Below are positions 57,043-64,000 of a stretch of DNA of 64,000 nucleotides, piece by piece (the first letter of the stretch is position 1; every line of letters begins with the position of its first letter). Below the pieces are notes generated by a model. That model had not been told where the DNA came from. It saw nothing but the letters and a program-made list of their open reading frames with translations, and searched no databases. A program made the translations under genes and the position numbers. The DNA is from Arthrobacter wenxiniae (GTDB lineage: Bacteria; Actinomycetota; Actinomycetes; Actinomycetales; Micrococcaceae). The stretch covers positions 16,019 through 80,018 of the forward strand of contig NZ_JAAMFM010000019.1 in assembly GCF_013376105.1 (NCBI RefSeq), given 5' to 3'.

Positions 57043-57537
57043 CTACCGGTGGCCGCCGAAGAAGTCCGTCAGCAGCGCCGCGCATTCGTCCCCGCGCACC
57101 CCCGGAAACACTTCCACCCAGTGGTTGAGGCGGCGCTCGCGGAGGACGTCGAACACCGATCCGGCGGCCCCGGCCTTCTCATCCCAGGCGCCAAAGACCA
57201 CTGTCGGCACCCGCGCCAGCACAATGGCACCGGCACACATGGTGCATGGTTCCAGCGTGACCACCAGGGTGCAGCCCTCCAGCCGCCACCCGCCCAGCCG
57301 CCGGGCAGCTTCCCGGATGGCGACCATCTCGGCATGTGCGGTCGGGTCGCCCCGCGCCTCCCGTTCGTTGCGCCCCACACCCAGCACGCCGCCGTCGGGC
57401 CCCAGCACGACGGCGCCGATGGGCACGTCGCCTGTGTCCAGGGCGCGCCGGGCCTCCGCCAGGGCCAGGCCCATCCACCCGGCGTGCCGTGCCGTGGCGG
57501 GCGTCTCGGCCTGGCGGGAATTTGATAAGGGGGACAC
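57043..57537 (-). CDS. tadA: tRNA adenosine(34) deaminase
   Basis: 164 residues from GTG 57537. Zinc deaminase that converts wobble adenosine of tRNA-Arg(ACG) to inosine. The zinc-binding HAE is in DPTAHAEMVAIREA and the PCxxC in TLEPCTMCAGAIVLARV; GRNEREARGD precedes. VVFGAWDEKAGAAGSVFDVLRERRLNHWVEV is the family C-terminal block. Divergent from upp with 22 bases between starts. Confidence 0.94.
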   Translation of the reverse strand: MSPLSNSRQAETPATARHAGWMGLALAEARRALDTGDVPIGAVVLGPDGGVLGVGRNEREARGDPTAHAEMVAIREAARRLGGWRLEGCTLVVTLEPCTMCAGAIVLARVPTVVFGAWDEKAGAAGSVFDVLRERRLNHWVEVFPGVRGDECAALLTDFFGGHR

Positions 57538-57559
57538 GGCTCAATGGTAGCTTTTATCT

Positions 57560-58198
57560 ATGCGCGTACTGGTTGCGGATCATCCGCTGATTGCCCACAA
57601 GTTGACCGTCCTGCGGGACAAGACCACCCCGTCGCCGGTATTTCGCCAGCTGACCGAAGAACTTGTCACCCTGCTGGCCTACGAGGCGACCCGCGAAGTG
57701 CGCGTGGAGCCGGTCAACATCGAAACGCCCGTGGGGCCGACGGTGGGTACAGGGCTGGTCAAGCCGACGCCCCTGGTGGTGCCTATCCTGCGCGCCGGGC
57801 TGGGCATGCTCGAGGGCATGACGCGCCTGCTGCCGACGGCCGAAGTCGGCTTCCTGGGCATGGCCCGCAACGAGGAAACCCTCGAGGCCATCACCTACGC
57901 CGAACGCCTGCCCGAGGACCTGACCGGCCGGCAGGTGTATGTGCTGGACCCCATGCTGGCGACCGGCGGCACGCTGATCGAGGCGTTCAGGTTCCTCTTT
58001 GACCGCGGCGCCGCTGACATCACCTGCATCTGCCTGCTTGCCGCCCCGGAGGGCCTGGCGCGGCTTGAGGCAGCACACGGCGGGCGGGACAACGTCCACG
58101 TGGTGCTGGCGTCGATTGATGAGGGCCTGAACGAAAAGTCCTACATTGTGCCGGGCCTGGGCGACGCCGGCGACCGGCTGTACGGGGTTGTCGACTAG
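57560..58198 (+). CDS. upp: Uracil phosphoribosyltransferase
   Basis: 212 residues from ATG 57560. Salvages uracil with PRPP to UMP. PRPP-binding block [17 protein letters not shown], uracil-site block [15 protein letters not shown], and early [18 protein letters not shown] and [14 protein letters not shown] are all intact. Family-typical length. Followed by a very strong terminator. No Shine-Dalgarno is evident at the start; the short spacer to tadA hints at a leaderless transcript. Confidence 0.96.
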   Translation: MRVLVADHPLIAHKLTVLRDKTTPSPVFRQLTEELVTLLAYEATREVRVEPVNIETPVGPTVGTGLVKPTPLVVPILRAGLGMLEGMTRLLPTAEVGFLGMARNEETLEAITYAERLPEDLTGRQVYVLDPMLATGGTLIEAFRFLFDRGAADITCICLLAAPEGLARLEAAHGGRDNVHVVLASIDEGLNEKSYIVPGLGDAGDRLYGVVD

Positions 58199-58213
58199 CC
58201 GTTTCAACCAAGG

Positions 58214-58269
58214 CGGGGCCAACTCGCGAGTGCGGTGAGTAAAATCACCGCACTCGCGAGTTGGCCCCG
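58214..58269. terminator. 25-bp perfect-stem terminator after upp
   Basis: CGGGGCCAACTCGCGAGTGCGGTGA pairs with its exact complement across the loop GTAAAA and is followed by TTTTCG. It serves upp on the plus strand and, since CTTGG precedes on the other side, perhaps the convergent transglycosylase. The stem contains the inner palindrome ACTCGCGAGT. Confidence 0.85.
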
Positions 58270-58300
58270 TTTTCGCGTTATTTCGAGCCCTGGGGGCCTG

Positions 58301-58999
58301 TCAGTACCAGCCGACGGCCACTTCCTGGGCCCAGGCGCCGCAGGGGCTGCCGTAGCGGCCCTCGATGTACGTCAGTCCCCAGCGGATCTGCGTCTTGAAG
58401 CTGGTGCGGTAGTCCGCCCCGGAGATGGCCATCTTCTCGGCCGGGAGTGACTGGGCAATCCCGTAGGCGCCGCTGGAGGCGTTTTCCGCCGATGTCAGCC
58501 AGCTGGACTCTTGGGTCCACAGCAGGTTCAGGCAGTTCATCTGGTCCTGGCCCCAGCCTTTGGCGGCCAGCTGGCCGGCGGCGTAGGCCTTGGCCGCCGC
58601 GGGGTCGTCCACCAGGACCGGGGCCGCCTTGGCGGGCGTGGCAACACGGGTCACGGCGTCCGACTGGCTCTTGACAGCCGGGGCCTTGGCCTTGGCCACG
58701 GAACTGACGTCGATGCGCGAGAAGGAGACGGCGATGTCCGACGGGGCGGACACAGCCGGCGGCGTGGCGTCGGCGCCGGAAACCAGGCTCGCCGCCGCAA
58801 GCCCGCCGGGAACACCGTTGGCTGACGCCTGGGCCAGCCCTCCGCCGGCCAGCAGCGCGGCTGCGACGGCGACAACGGCCATGCGACGTGCCGGGCCTCC
58901 GGTTTTTGTGGCCGCGGCCTCCTGGGCGAGTGCCTCGCGGCGGGATTTCCTGCTGGCGGGTTCGGCGCGGCGACGGCCGTGCTGGGGTGCTGAAGACAT
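58301..58999 (-). CDS. Secreted lytic-transglycosylase-like protein
   Basis: 232 residues from ATG 58999. Basic N-region (RRRAEPASRKSRRE), then hydrophobic AVVAVAAALLAGGGLAQASA as signal or anchor, an Ala-rich linker, and a C-terminal domain with AAKGWGQDQMNCLNLLWTQESSW (catalytic Glu in WTQES), ENASSGAYGIAQSLPAEKM, and WGLTYIEGRYGSPCGAWA. This is the lysozyme-like fold of actinobacterial muralytic enzymes related to resuscitation-promoting factors. It is preceded by a c-di-AMP riboswitch, a known regulator of such genes. Confidence 0.9.
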   Translation of the reverse strand: MSSAPQHGRRRAEPASRKSRREALAQEAAATKTGGPARRMAVVAVAAALLAGGGLAQASANGVPGGLAAASLVSGADATPPAVSAPSDIAVSFSRIDVSSVAKAKAPAVKSQSDAVTRVATPAKAAPVLVDDPAAAKAYAAGQLAAKGWGQDQMNCLNLLWTQESSWLTSAENASSGAYGIAQSLPAEKMAISGADYRTSFKTQIRWGLTYIEGRYGSPCGAWAQEVAVGWY

Positions 59000-59010
59000 A
59001 AGAATAGGGC

Positions 59011-59200
59011 CTCTCGACGCCTGCGAGGTGAGCTGTCGGGAACGGATGAGAGCATCCGGCCGGGCGGCGCACAGCAGCTGCACGCGCAATCGGCTTAACC
59101 CCAAGGGCTTCCATGGGTAGGAGGCCCGCAAAGATTGGGTCCCCCGTCTCTGCCACATGTGTGAACGGGAAAATGGGCGGCGGCAGAGCTCGGCGAACCG
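59011..59200 (-). promoter_or_regulatory. c-di-AMP (ydaO-yuaA) riboswitch
   Basis: Read on the minus strand, the leader of the transglycosylase contains ACGGGGGACCCAAT, then TTGGGGTTAAGCCG, a GC-rich hairpin arm, and CCGACAGCTCACCTCGCAGGCGT. These match the order of conserved blocks of the ydaO motif (GGGGACCCA...GGGGUGAAUCC...CCGUCAGCUAACCUCGUAGGCGU). An outer stem is offered by GCAGAG/CTCTGC. It ends 11 bases before the start codon. c-di-AMP binding normally turns expression off. Confidence 0.75.
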
Positions 59201-59296
59201 TCCATTTGTGCCAAGGAACCGTGGGTGGCTCGGCGGGCACCCCACCCACGTTACAGAAACCGGGCAGCATTGTCACATTTTGGTAACGGCAAAGGG

Positions 59297-59341
59297 TTGA
59301 CAGGCATTTACTTAGCAATGCTAATGACCTATGCTAAGTAA
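59297..59341 (+). promoter_or_regulatory. Promoter and MarR-type operator of the MarR/MFS operon
   Basis: TTGACA (59297-59302) and GCTAAT (59320-59325), 17 bases apart, form a near-consensus promoter. Over it lies the inverted repeat TTACTTAGCA...TGCTAAGTAA (59308-59341), two perfect 10-base arms with a 14-base spacer that covers the -10. A repressor bound here would block RNA polymerase, consistent with autoregulation by the MarR protein. Confidence 0.75.
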
Positions 59342-59381
59342 CGGAATACACGAAACTTATGGCATCAGGTTGATACAAGCG

Positions 59382-59942
59382 ATGACTCAAACACCCGCCG
59401 GCACTGTGACCGGACCCACGACGCCGGAACCACCGGCCGCCCCCCCGGCCAGCCCCGCTTCGCCCGGGTGTGCAACGAACGCGGCGGCCGCGGGCCCTGT
59501 CAAGGCGCCGGCAGCGAGGCGTCCTGCGGGGGCGGGCGCACTTGCCGCCGAACTGCGCATTGCCGTCATGCGCACGTCCCGACGGCTGCGCGCCGAAGCG
59601 GCCTCCCGCGACATCAGCCCAGGCCAGTATTCGGTTCTGGCCGGGATACTCAACGGGCCACTGACCGTGGGGGAGCTGGCCGAGCGTGAGCAGATCCAGG
59701 CGCCGTCCATGACCCGGATTGTCAACGGCCTCGAGGCTGCCGGCTTCGTTACCCGCGGCGACAATCCGCAGGACCGGCGCCAGGTCCTCGTCCACGTGAC
59801 GGACGCCGGCACCGCCATTCTGCAGCGGGCCCGGTCCCGGAGGACGCAGTGGCTGGCCAAGCGCGTTGCGGGGCTGTCCGCCGAAGAACGCGCCACGCTC
59901 CACGAGGCAGCCCGGATCCTGCAGGAGATGAGCGCCAAGTGA
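59382..59942 (+). CDS. MarR-family transcriptional regulator
   Basis: 186 residues from ATG 59382. After an Ala/Pro-rich tail of ~60 residues comes the MarR winged helix: LRIAVMRTSRRLRAEAASRDISPGQYSVLAGILNGPLTVGELAEREQIQAPSMTRIVNGLEAAGFVTRGDNPQDRRQVLVHVTDAG, with the wing Asp-Arg-Arg. It should repress its own operon by binding the 10-base inverted repeat on the promoter. The stop overlaps the transporter start (GTGA). Confidence 0.93.
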   Translation: MTQTPAGTVTGPTTPEPPAAPPASPASPGCATNAAAAGPVKAPAARRPAGAGALAAELRIAVMRTSRRLRAEAASRDISPGQYSVLAGILNGPLTVGELAEREQIQAPSMTRIVNGLEAAGFVTRGDNPQDRRQVLVHVTDAGTAILQRARSRRTQWLAKRVAGLSAEERATLHEAARILQEMSAK

Positions 59943-61204
59943 ATTCCATGTTCCGCGCCCTGAAGGTGTTCAACTACCGGCTCTGGGTGACCGGGGCTTT
60001 GGTTTCCAACATCGGCACCTGGATGCAGCGCGTGGCCCAGGATTGGCTGGTCCTGACCGTGCTGACACACAACTCCGGTACGGCCGCCGGGATCACCACG
60101 GGGCTGCAGTTCCTCCCGATCGTCTTCCTGGGTCCGTTCGCCGGGCTGCTGGGGGACCGCGTCAACAAGCGCAGGCTCCTGCTCTGCACCCAAACGGCCA
60201 TGGGCCTTTGCGCCCTGCTCCTGGGGCTGCTGGTGGTCACGCACACGGTTGAGCTCTGGCACGTGTACCTCCTGGCCTTCCTCCTCGGCGTGGCCAGCGC
60301 CTTCGACGCCCCGTCGCGGCAGGCATTTGTCTCCGAAGTCGTCGCGAAGGAGGACGTGCCCAACGCCGTCGCCCTCAACAGCGCCTCCTTCAACCTGGCA
60401 CGCCTGGTGGGTCCTGGCGTCGCCGGCCTGGTGATTGCCCTGTTCGGAACGGGTCCGGCCTTCCTTATTAACGCTGCCAGCTTCGCTGCCGTGATCTTCT
60501 CGCTGTGGCGCATGCGCGTCGCCGAGCTTCAGCCGGTGGTGCGCGTGCCGCGGGGCAGGGGCCAGATCCGGGAAGGCTTCCGCTACATCCGCCAGCGCCC
60601 CGACCTCATGATGATCATGGGCCTGGTGTTCATGGTGGGAACATTTGGCATGAACTTCCAAATCACCAACGCCCTGATGGCCACCAGCATCTTCCATCTG
60701 GGCCCCGGCGAGTACGGGCTGCTGGGATCCGTGATGGCCGTCGGAACGCTCGCCGCCGCACTGCTGGCGGCACGCCGCAAGAGGATGCGGATGCTCTACA
60801 TCGTGGGTGGCGCCCTGGCGTTTGGCGTGACCGTGGCGATCGCCGCGTTCATGCCCAGCTATGCGCTGTATGCGTTGGCGCTGGTCCCCGTGGGCCTGGC
60901 CTCCCTGACATTCATGAACGCCTGCAACACCACCGTCCAGCTGACCACGGACTCCGCCATGCGCGGTCGCGTGCTGGCGGTCTACATGGTGGTGCTGCAG
61001 GGCGGGACGCCGATCGGCGCGCCGCTGGTGGGGTGGATCGCCACCGAGTTTGGCGCCCGCTGGTCGCTCGGGATCGGTGCGGTGGTGGCCTTCGCCTCCG
61101 GGTTGGTCGCACTGGTCCTGATGAACCGCCGCAATCACGTCCGGCTCCGCGACCAGGTGCGTTCGCTGCGGCCGTTCACGGCAGCCCATGCCCTGCACCG
61201 GTAG
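59939..61204 (+). CDS. MFS transporter, EmrB/MefA-like drug exporter, MarR-controlled
   Basis: 421 residues from GTG 59939 overlapping the MarR stop; ATG 59948 is alternative. Twelve helices. Start FRALKVFNYRLWVTGALVSNIGTWMQRVAQDWLVL is typical of the MFS_3/enterobactin-exporter-like group, with GPFAGLLGDRVNKRR (motif A) and AFDAPSRQAFVSEVV, NLARLVGPGVAGLVI. Predicted to export toxic compounds that relieve MarR repression. Coupled with its regulator. Confidence 0.92.
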   Translation: MNSMFRALKVFNYRLWVTGALVSNIGTWMQRVAQDWLVLTVLTHNSGTAAGITTGLQFLPIVFLGPFAGLLGDRVNKRRLLLCTQTAMGLCALLLGLLVVTHTVELWHVYLLAFLLGVASAFDAPSRQAFVSEVVAKEDVPNAVALNSASFNLARLVGPGVAGLVIALFGTGPAFLINAASFAAVIFSLWRMRVAELQPVVRVPRGRGQIREGFRYIRQRPDLMMIMGLVFMVGTFGMNFQITNALMATSIFHLGPGEYGLLGSVMAVGTLAAALLAARRKRMRMLYIVGGALAFGVTVAIAAFMPSYALYALALVPVGLASLTFMNACNTTVQLTTDSAMRGRVLAVYMVVLQGGTPIGAPLVGWIATEFGARWSLGIGAVVAFASGLVALVLMNRRNHVRLRDQVRSLRPFTAAHALHR

Positions 61205-61768
61205 CGGCGCGGGCCGCCGGCCGAGTCCGCCCGCACGGCGCAACCGGAGCCCCATAACATCTTTTTCCTGCCACAACCTGTGCGCCGACGGAGCGATTTT
61301 CCCGTCCCGGGACAGCCGCAGGGGAAGCGTGTGAACTAATTCGCCAAATTGTGCCTTGATGGCGAATGAATTAACCTGAAGCGGTCATTTCGTGTTGATA
61401 AGTTCAACGTCAAACGCATTACGCGGCTAATGTGAGGCAAAATTAGCCATGTTAGCTTTATCACAAATCGCGTCAATATCTCATAATGTGGACGTTTGGA
61501 CCCTTTGTTACTTGCGAGTTCCTTTTATTACGTAGGACACTGGGCTTGTGAACACCCACTCAGTGAATTCTGCAGCCGCAGCCACCACCACCTACAACGT
61601 AGGCGAACGGCAGCACTGTCGTTGTCGAATGCAGGCCTAGGGCACACCCCCAGTCCAGGCGTTTTTCGGCCCCATGGCCAGCCCCTCACGGGGCATTTAG
61701 TTCTGGCCCCCCAGGACACGAGGAAAGCATTCGCGCCGTCCCCGACGGCCATACACCGAGGTAGTTCA
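61205..61768 (+). other. Promoter and long leader of the winged-helix regulator
   Basis: No full gene in 564 bases. Two AT-rich inverted repeats occur: ATTCGCC/GGCGAAT (about 61339-61367) and GGCTAAT/ATTAGCC (61424-61447). A probable promoter is TTATCA (61458-61463) and CATAAT (61482-61487), 18 bases apart, giving a leader of roughly 275 bases before ATG 61769. AT content here is far higher than in neighbouring genes. Confidence 0.5.
61548..61640 (+). CDS. Possible 30-residue leader peptide
   Basis: GTG 61548 has AGGAC 9 bases upstream and opens a short frame ending at TAG 61640: a Ser/Ala/Thr-rich start (THSVNSAAAATTTYNV) and an end with two nearby Cys (QHCRCRMQ). It lies in the leader of the winged-helix regulator and could act as a translation-sensing uORF. 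Evidence is only its start signal, composition and position. Confidence 0.28.
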   Translation: MNTHSVNSAAAATTTYNVGERQHCRCRMQA

Positions 61769-62614
61769 ATGTCAGTCGCATCCGGATACGTCCACATCTC
61801 AGTCCGCAACGCAGCCAAGGCCGTCGCCCGAGGCGCATCGGCCGCCCCGCAGTTTCGTCCCGCCGGCCAGGAGCAGGCACCCTACGGCAACCCGGCGGCC
61901 TACCGCCGGGATGCCGACGCGGCCGCCGTACGGCTGCGCGCCGTCCCCGAGGCATCACCCATGACGGCACCCACCCCCGTCATTGCCGGCAGCGACACCC
62001 TGCGCGGCGTCAGCCCGGACAACGTGGCCCGCGGCTTCGTCCTGTACGTGGGCGTGGACGAGGACACCGCCGCCGCAGCCGGAACGTCCCTGGCCAAGCT
62101 CGCCCAGGACATCCGTGCCTATGCCCAATCCCTGGTCCCGCAGGCCCAGAGCTACGCCGCGGTGGCCATCGCGCCGTCGGACGCCGTGGGCAGCCCGCTC
62201 GACGTGGTCCGCTCCACCTTCGGCGACCCCACCGTGGCCAGCCGCCAGCGCCAGGAACCGGTCCGCGTCCCCGTTGCCGCCGAGCGGCGCCCCACCGGCG
62301 TCCTGATCGACCTGGCCCGCCGCGAAGTCCACCTGGACGGCGAGACCCTGAACCTGACGTTCAAGGAATTCGAGCTGCTGAACTACCTGGTGGAAAATGG
62401 CACCCGCACCGTGGGCCGCGACGAGCTCCTCGAGGGGCTTTGGGGCAACGCCGACGAGGTGCCCAACGAGCGCACCATCGATGTCCACATCCGCCGCCTC
62501 CGCTCCAAGCTGGGCCGCCTCGCCAACACGGTCCGCACCGTCCGCGGTGAGGGTTACCGCTTCTACGAGCACCCCGAGGTCGTCGTGTGGGCGGCCCCTG
62601 AATATTCCATCTAG
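61769..62614 (+). CDS. Winged-helix (Trans_reg_C) regulator without classical receiver
   Basis: 281 residues from ATG 61769 with GAGGT 7 bases upstream. The C-terminal ~100 residues are an OmpR-type DNA-binding domain: VLIDLARREVHLDGETLNLTFKEFELLNYLVENGTRTVGRDELLEGLWG, then ERTIDVHIRRLRSKLGRLANTVRTVRGEGYRFYEH. The N-terminal part has no phospho-Asp receiver; its middle (FVLYVGVDEDTAAAAGTSLAKLAQDIRAYAQSLVPQAQSYAAVAI) is an alpha/beta segment of unknown role. A one-gene regulator, not paired with a kinase. Regulation through its long leader is likely. Confidence 0.85.
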   Translation: MSVASGYVHISVRNAAKAVARGASAAPQFRPAGQEQAPYGNPAAYRRDADAAAVRLRAVPEASPMTAPTPVIAGSDTLRGVSPDNVARGFVLYVGVDEDTAAAAGTSLAKLAQDIRAYAQSLVPQAQSYAAVAIAPSDAVGSPLDVVRSTFGDPTVASRQRQEPVRVPVAAERRPTGVLIDLARREVHLDGETLNLTFKEFELLNYLVENGTRTVGRDELLEGLWGNADEVPNERTIDVHIRRLRSKLGRLANTVRTVRGEGYRFYEHPEVVVWAAPEYSI

Positions 62615-62619
62615 GCCCA

Positions 62620-62667
62620 GCGCACGACGCCGGATGGGCACCCGGGTGCCCATCCGGCGTCGTGCGC
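62620..62667. terminator. 48-bp perfect palindrome between the regulator and sixA
   Basis: GCGCACGACGCCGGATGGGCACCC is followed directly by its exact reverse complement, with no loop bases. RNA would form a very long hairpin 5 bases after the regulator stop and 28 bases before sixA. It lacks a T-run, so it may end transcription or protect RNA ends; as DNA it can extrude a cruciform. Confidence 0.75.
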
Positions 62668-62694
62668 CGGGGTTTCGCTCACTAAACTTGCAGC

Positions 62695-63216
62695 ATGAGC
62701 GAACACCACATCAAGCGGCTGGTCCTGATGCGCCATGCGAAGGCGGCCTGGCCCCTGGGCGTCGAGGACCACGAGCGGCCGCTGGCCCAGCGAGGGCACC
62801 ACGAGGCGCCGCTGGCCGGGAAGTGGCTGCTGGAGCACGGGATTGTGCCGGACTTCATCCTGTGCTCCTCCGCCTTGCGCACCCGGCAGACCTGCACCTG
62901 GGTGTGCCAGCAGCTTGGCGACAAGGCGCCCACGCCCAAGCTGGAGCAGGGGCTCTATGCCGCCAGCCCCCGGCGCATGCTCTCGGTGGTCAACCACGTG
63001 CCGGAAACCGTCACGACGCTCATGGTGATCAGCCACATGCCCGGCGTCCAGGAGCTGGCGCTCACGCTCGCCTCCCGCGACTCGGACCAGGACGCCTACA
63101 TGAACATGGCCAACGGCTACCCGACCAGTGCGTTCACGGTGCTCGAGCACGGCGGCGACTGGGCCACGCTGGACGGACAGGATGCCCGCGTCACGCACTT
63201 TGTGGTGCCGCGGTAG
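62695..63216 (+). CDS. sixA: Phosphohistidine phosphatase SixA
   Basis: 173 residues from ATG 62695. RHAKAAWP at the N-terminus holds the phosphate-binding Arg-His, with ERPLAQRGHHEAPL, the SSALRTRQTCTWVC second-Arg region and MVISHMPGVQELAL with the C-terminal catalytic His. The short form and RHAK signature are typical of SixA, which dephosphorylates histidine phosphotransfer domains. Cytosolic single gene, downstream of the perfect palindrome. Confidence 0.92.
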   Translation: MSEHHIKRLVLMRHAKAAWPLGVEDHERPLAQRGHHEAPLAGKWLLEHGIVPDFILCSSALRTRQTCTWVCQQLGDKAPTPKLEQGLYAASPRRMLSVVNHVPETVTTLMVISHMPGVQELALTLASRDSDQDAYMNMANGYPTSAFTVLEHGGDWATLDGQDARVTHFVVPR

Positions 63217-63479
63217 GGGCTGTCCTGCGGCCAGGACTGCCGCCTGGGCGGGCCAGTCGTATTGCCGTCGATGGCGTGGGTGTCTCTGCAGTAGCTCGGA
63301 GGGTGTTAGGCCGGACTTGGGAAGTCTCAATCGGTGGGGCTTCGCCTCTGACTACACTGTAAGCCTTTCCCACAGACCAGATCCTGGACCAGATCACGCC
63401 GGACCTTGGCCTGACAGGCTCCCGGGCCCGGGCCGAAAACGCATCCTGGGCGCTGCGGGATCGCCTCGCCTGGCCGTGC

Positions 63480-63929
63480 CGCGCACGGGTGCTGCGGCTC
63501 GTGTTCTCGGTACTTCTGGGGATTGGGGCTCGGCCTGATCGGCAACTGGACGGGACGCCGTACCTTTGGGGCCTGGGCAACCCGAAAATCGGCGAACGCG
63601 GGGTCACCCAAGCCCTCCTGGAACTCGACGGCCACCTCATCCGCGAAGGACAGGTCATCCCCGGGTGGCCTGGTCGGCCTGGCCGTCGCCGGCCGGCCGG
63701 TCTGGCCGTCGCCGGCCGCGACTTCGAACGACCAATCACCGACGTCCTCGGCACCACAGTGATCCGGCCCGACCGCGGGGACGAGAATCCACGCTTCGGC
63801 AAATCCGGCGGCGTCCGGCAATGGATCGAATCCGTCTTTGACACCCTCAAGGGCCGACCCGGCCTCGAACACCACGGGGGCCGCACCCTCGCCGGCGTCA
63901 ACGCCCGCGTCGCAGCCCTCCAGCTGTGA
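63480..63929 (+). pseudogene. Transposase relic, IS982-like
   Basis: A frame from ~63489 reads DGTPYLWGLGNPKIGERGVTQALLELDGHLIREGQVI, then DFERPITDVLGTTVIRPDRGDENPRFGKSGGVRQWIESVFDTLKGRPGLEHHGGRTLAGVNARVAALQL and stops. This is the C-terminal catalytic half of an IS982-type DDE transposase (LxNPKxGERE, IRPxRxxE, RQWIE, TLKGQxxLExHGGRT). The codon phase upstream (SCSRYFWGLG) is in another frame, the N-terminal half is missing, and the usual terminal ALxAAIWHN is absent, so it is dead. No clear terminal inverted repeats are visible. Confidence 0.7.
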
Positions 63930-64000
63930 ACCGTCCCAATTTGTGGGGGTTGATTCCTCCACAGGGGGTGCTGCGTGGGAAGTTGTTCCGGTTTCGAATT

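Overview
The window is high-GC DNA whose codon use, GTG/TTG starts and gene content (phenylethylamine-oxidase-type copper amine oxidase, Lhr helicase paired with a Nei-type glycosylase, SCO1664-family protein, a c-di-AMP riboswitch before a secreted transglycosylase) point to a chromosomal segment of an Arthrobacter-like actinobacterium (Micrococcaceae). I read about 50 intact protein genes, one tRNA, one riboswitch, several strong hairpins and at least eight decayed genes. Product names rest on motifs and family knowledge; no database search was run.

Region by region. 0-8.7 kb: 3' end of a copper amine oxidase and an overlapping Met-rich membrane protein; a histidine phosphatase/SCO1664 pair divergent from a MoxR-type ATPase/VWA pair across a 60-bp palindrome; an MHS-type MFS transporter behind a TetR-like operator; an aminotransferase. 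8.8-19 kb: 2-hydroxyacid dehydrogenase, DUF2127 protein, ketopantoate-reductase-like protein, a RelBE-type toxin-antitoxin pair, a block of broken genes (12.1-13.4 kb), a large hypothetical protein, a quinone oxidoreductase gene broken by a 5-bp duplication, a kynurenine formamidase-like hydrolase with tryptophan 2,3-dioxygenase, and an HNH endonuclease relic. 19-26 kb: queuosine-precursor transporter, a NarL-type two-component system with a divergent membrane protein, tRNA-guanine transglycosylase, and a DUF3311/SSS monocarboxylate-type symporter pair. 26-46.5 kb: mostly housekeeping and small enzymes (SRPBCC, NUDIX, VOC, YdeI, GH76, SDR plus acyl-CoA dehydrogenase, DUF1684), PEP carboxylase, RluA-type pseudouridine synthase, an Fsr-like MFS pump, and nei-type glycosylase/lhr.

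46.5-52 kb is an envelope/copper-flavoured block: a DUF4232 lipoprotein, a nitrilase relic with a hexanucleotide expansion, YcnI plus a Met/His-rich membrane protein, and an OmpR-type two-component system. 52-55.6 kb is the most accessory-looking part: a protein with two tandem helix-turn-helix-like halves, a three-gene ATGA-overlapping operon (zinc-ribbon protein, unknown Cys/His protein, YegP-like small protein) behind a highly structured leader, a broken excalibur-type gene and tRNA-Ser(CGA). 55.7-64 kb: HTH_42 protein, tadA, upp with a very strong terminator, riboswitch-controlled transglycosylase, MarR/MFS operon with an operator on its promoter, a winged-helix regulator with a long leader, sixA behind a 48-bp perfect palindrome, and a decayed transposase at the right edge.
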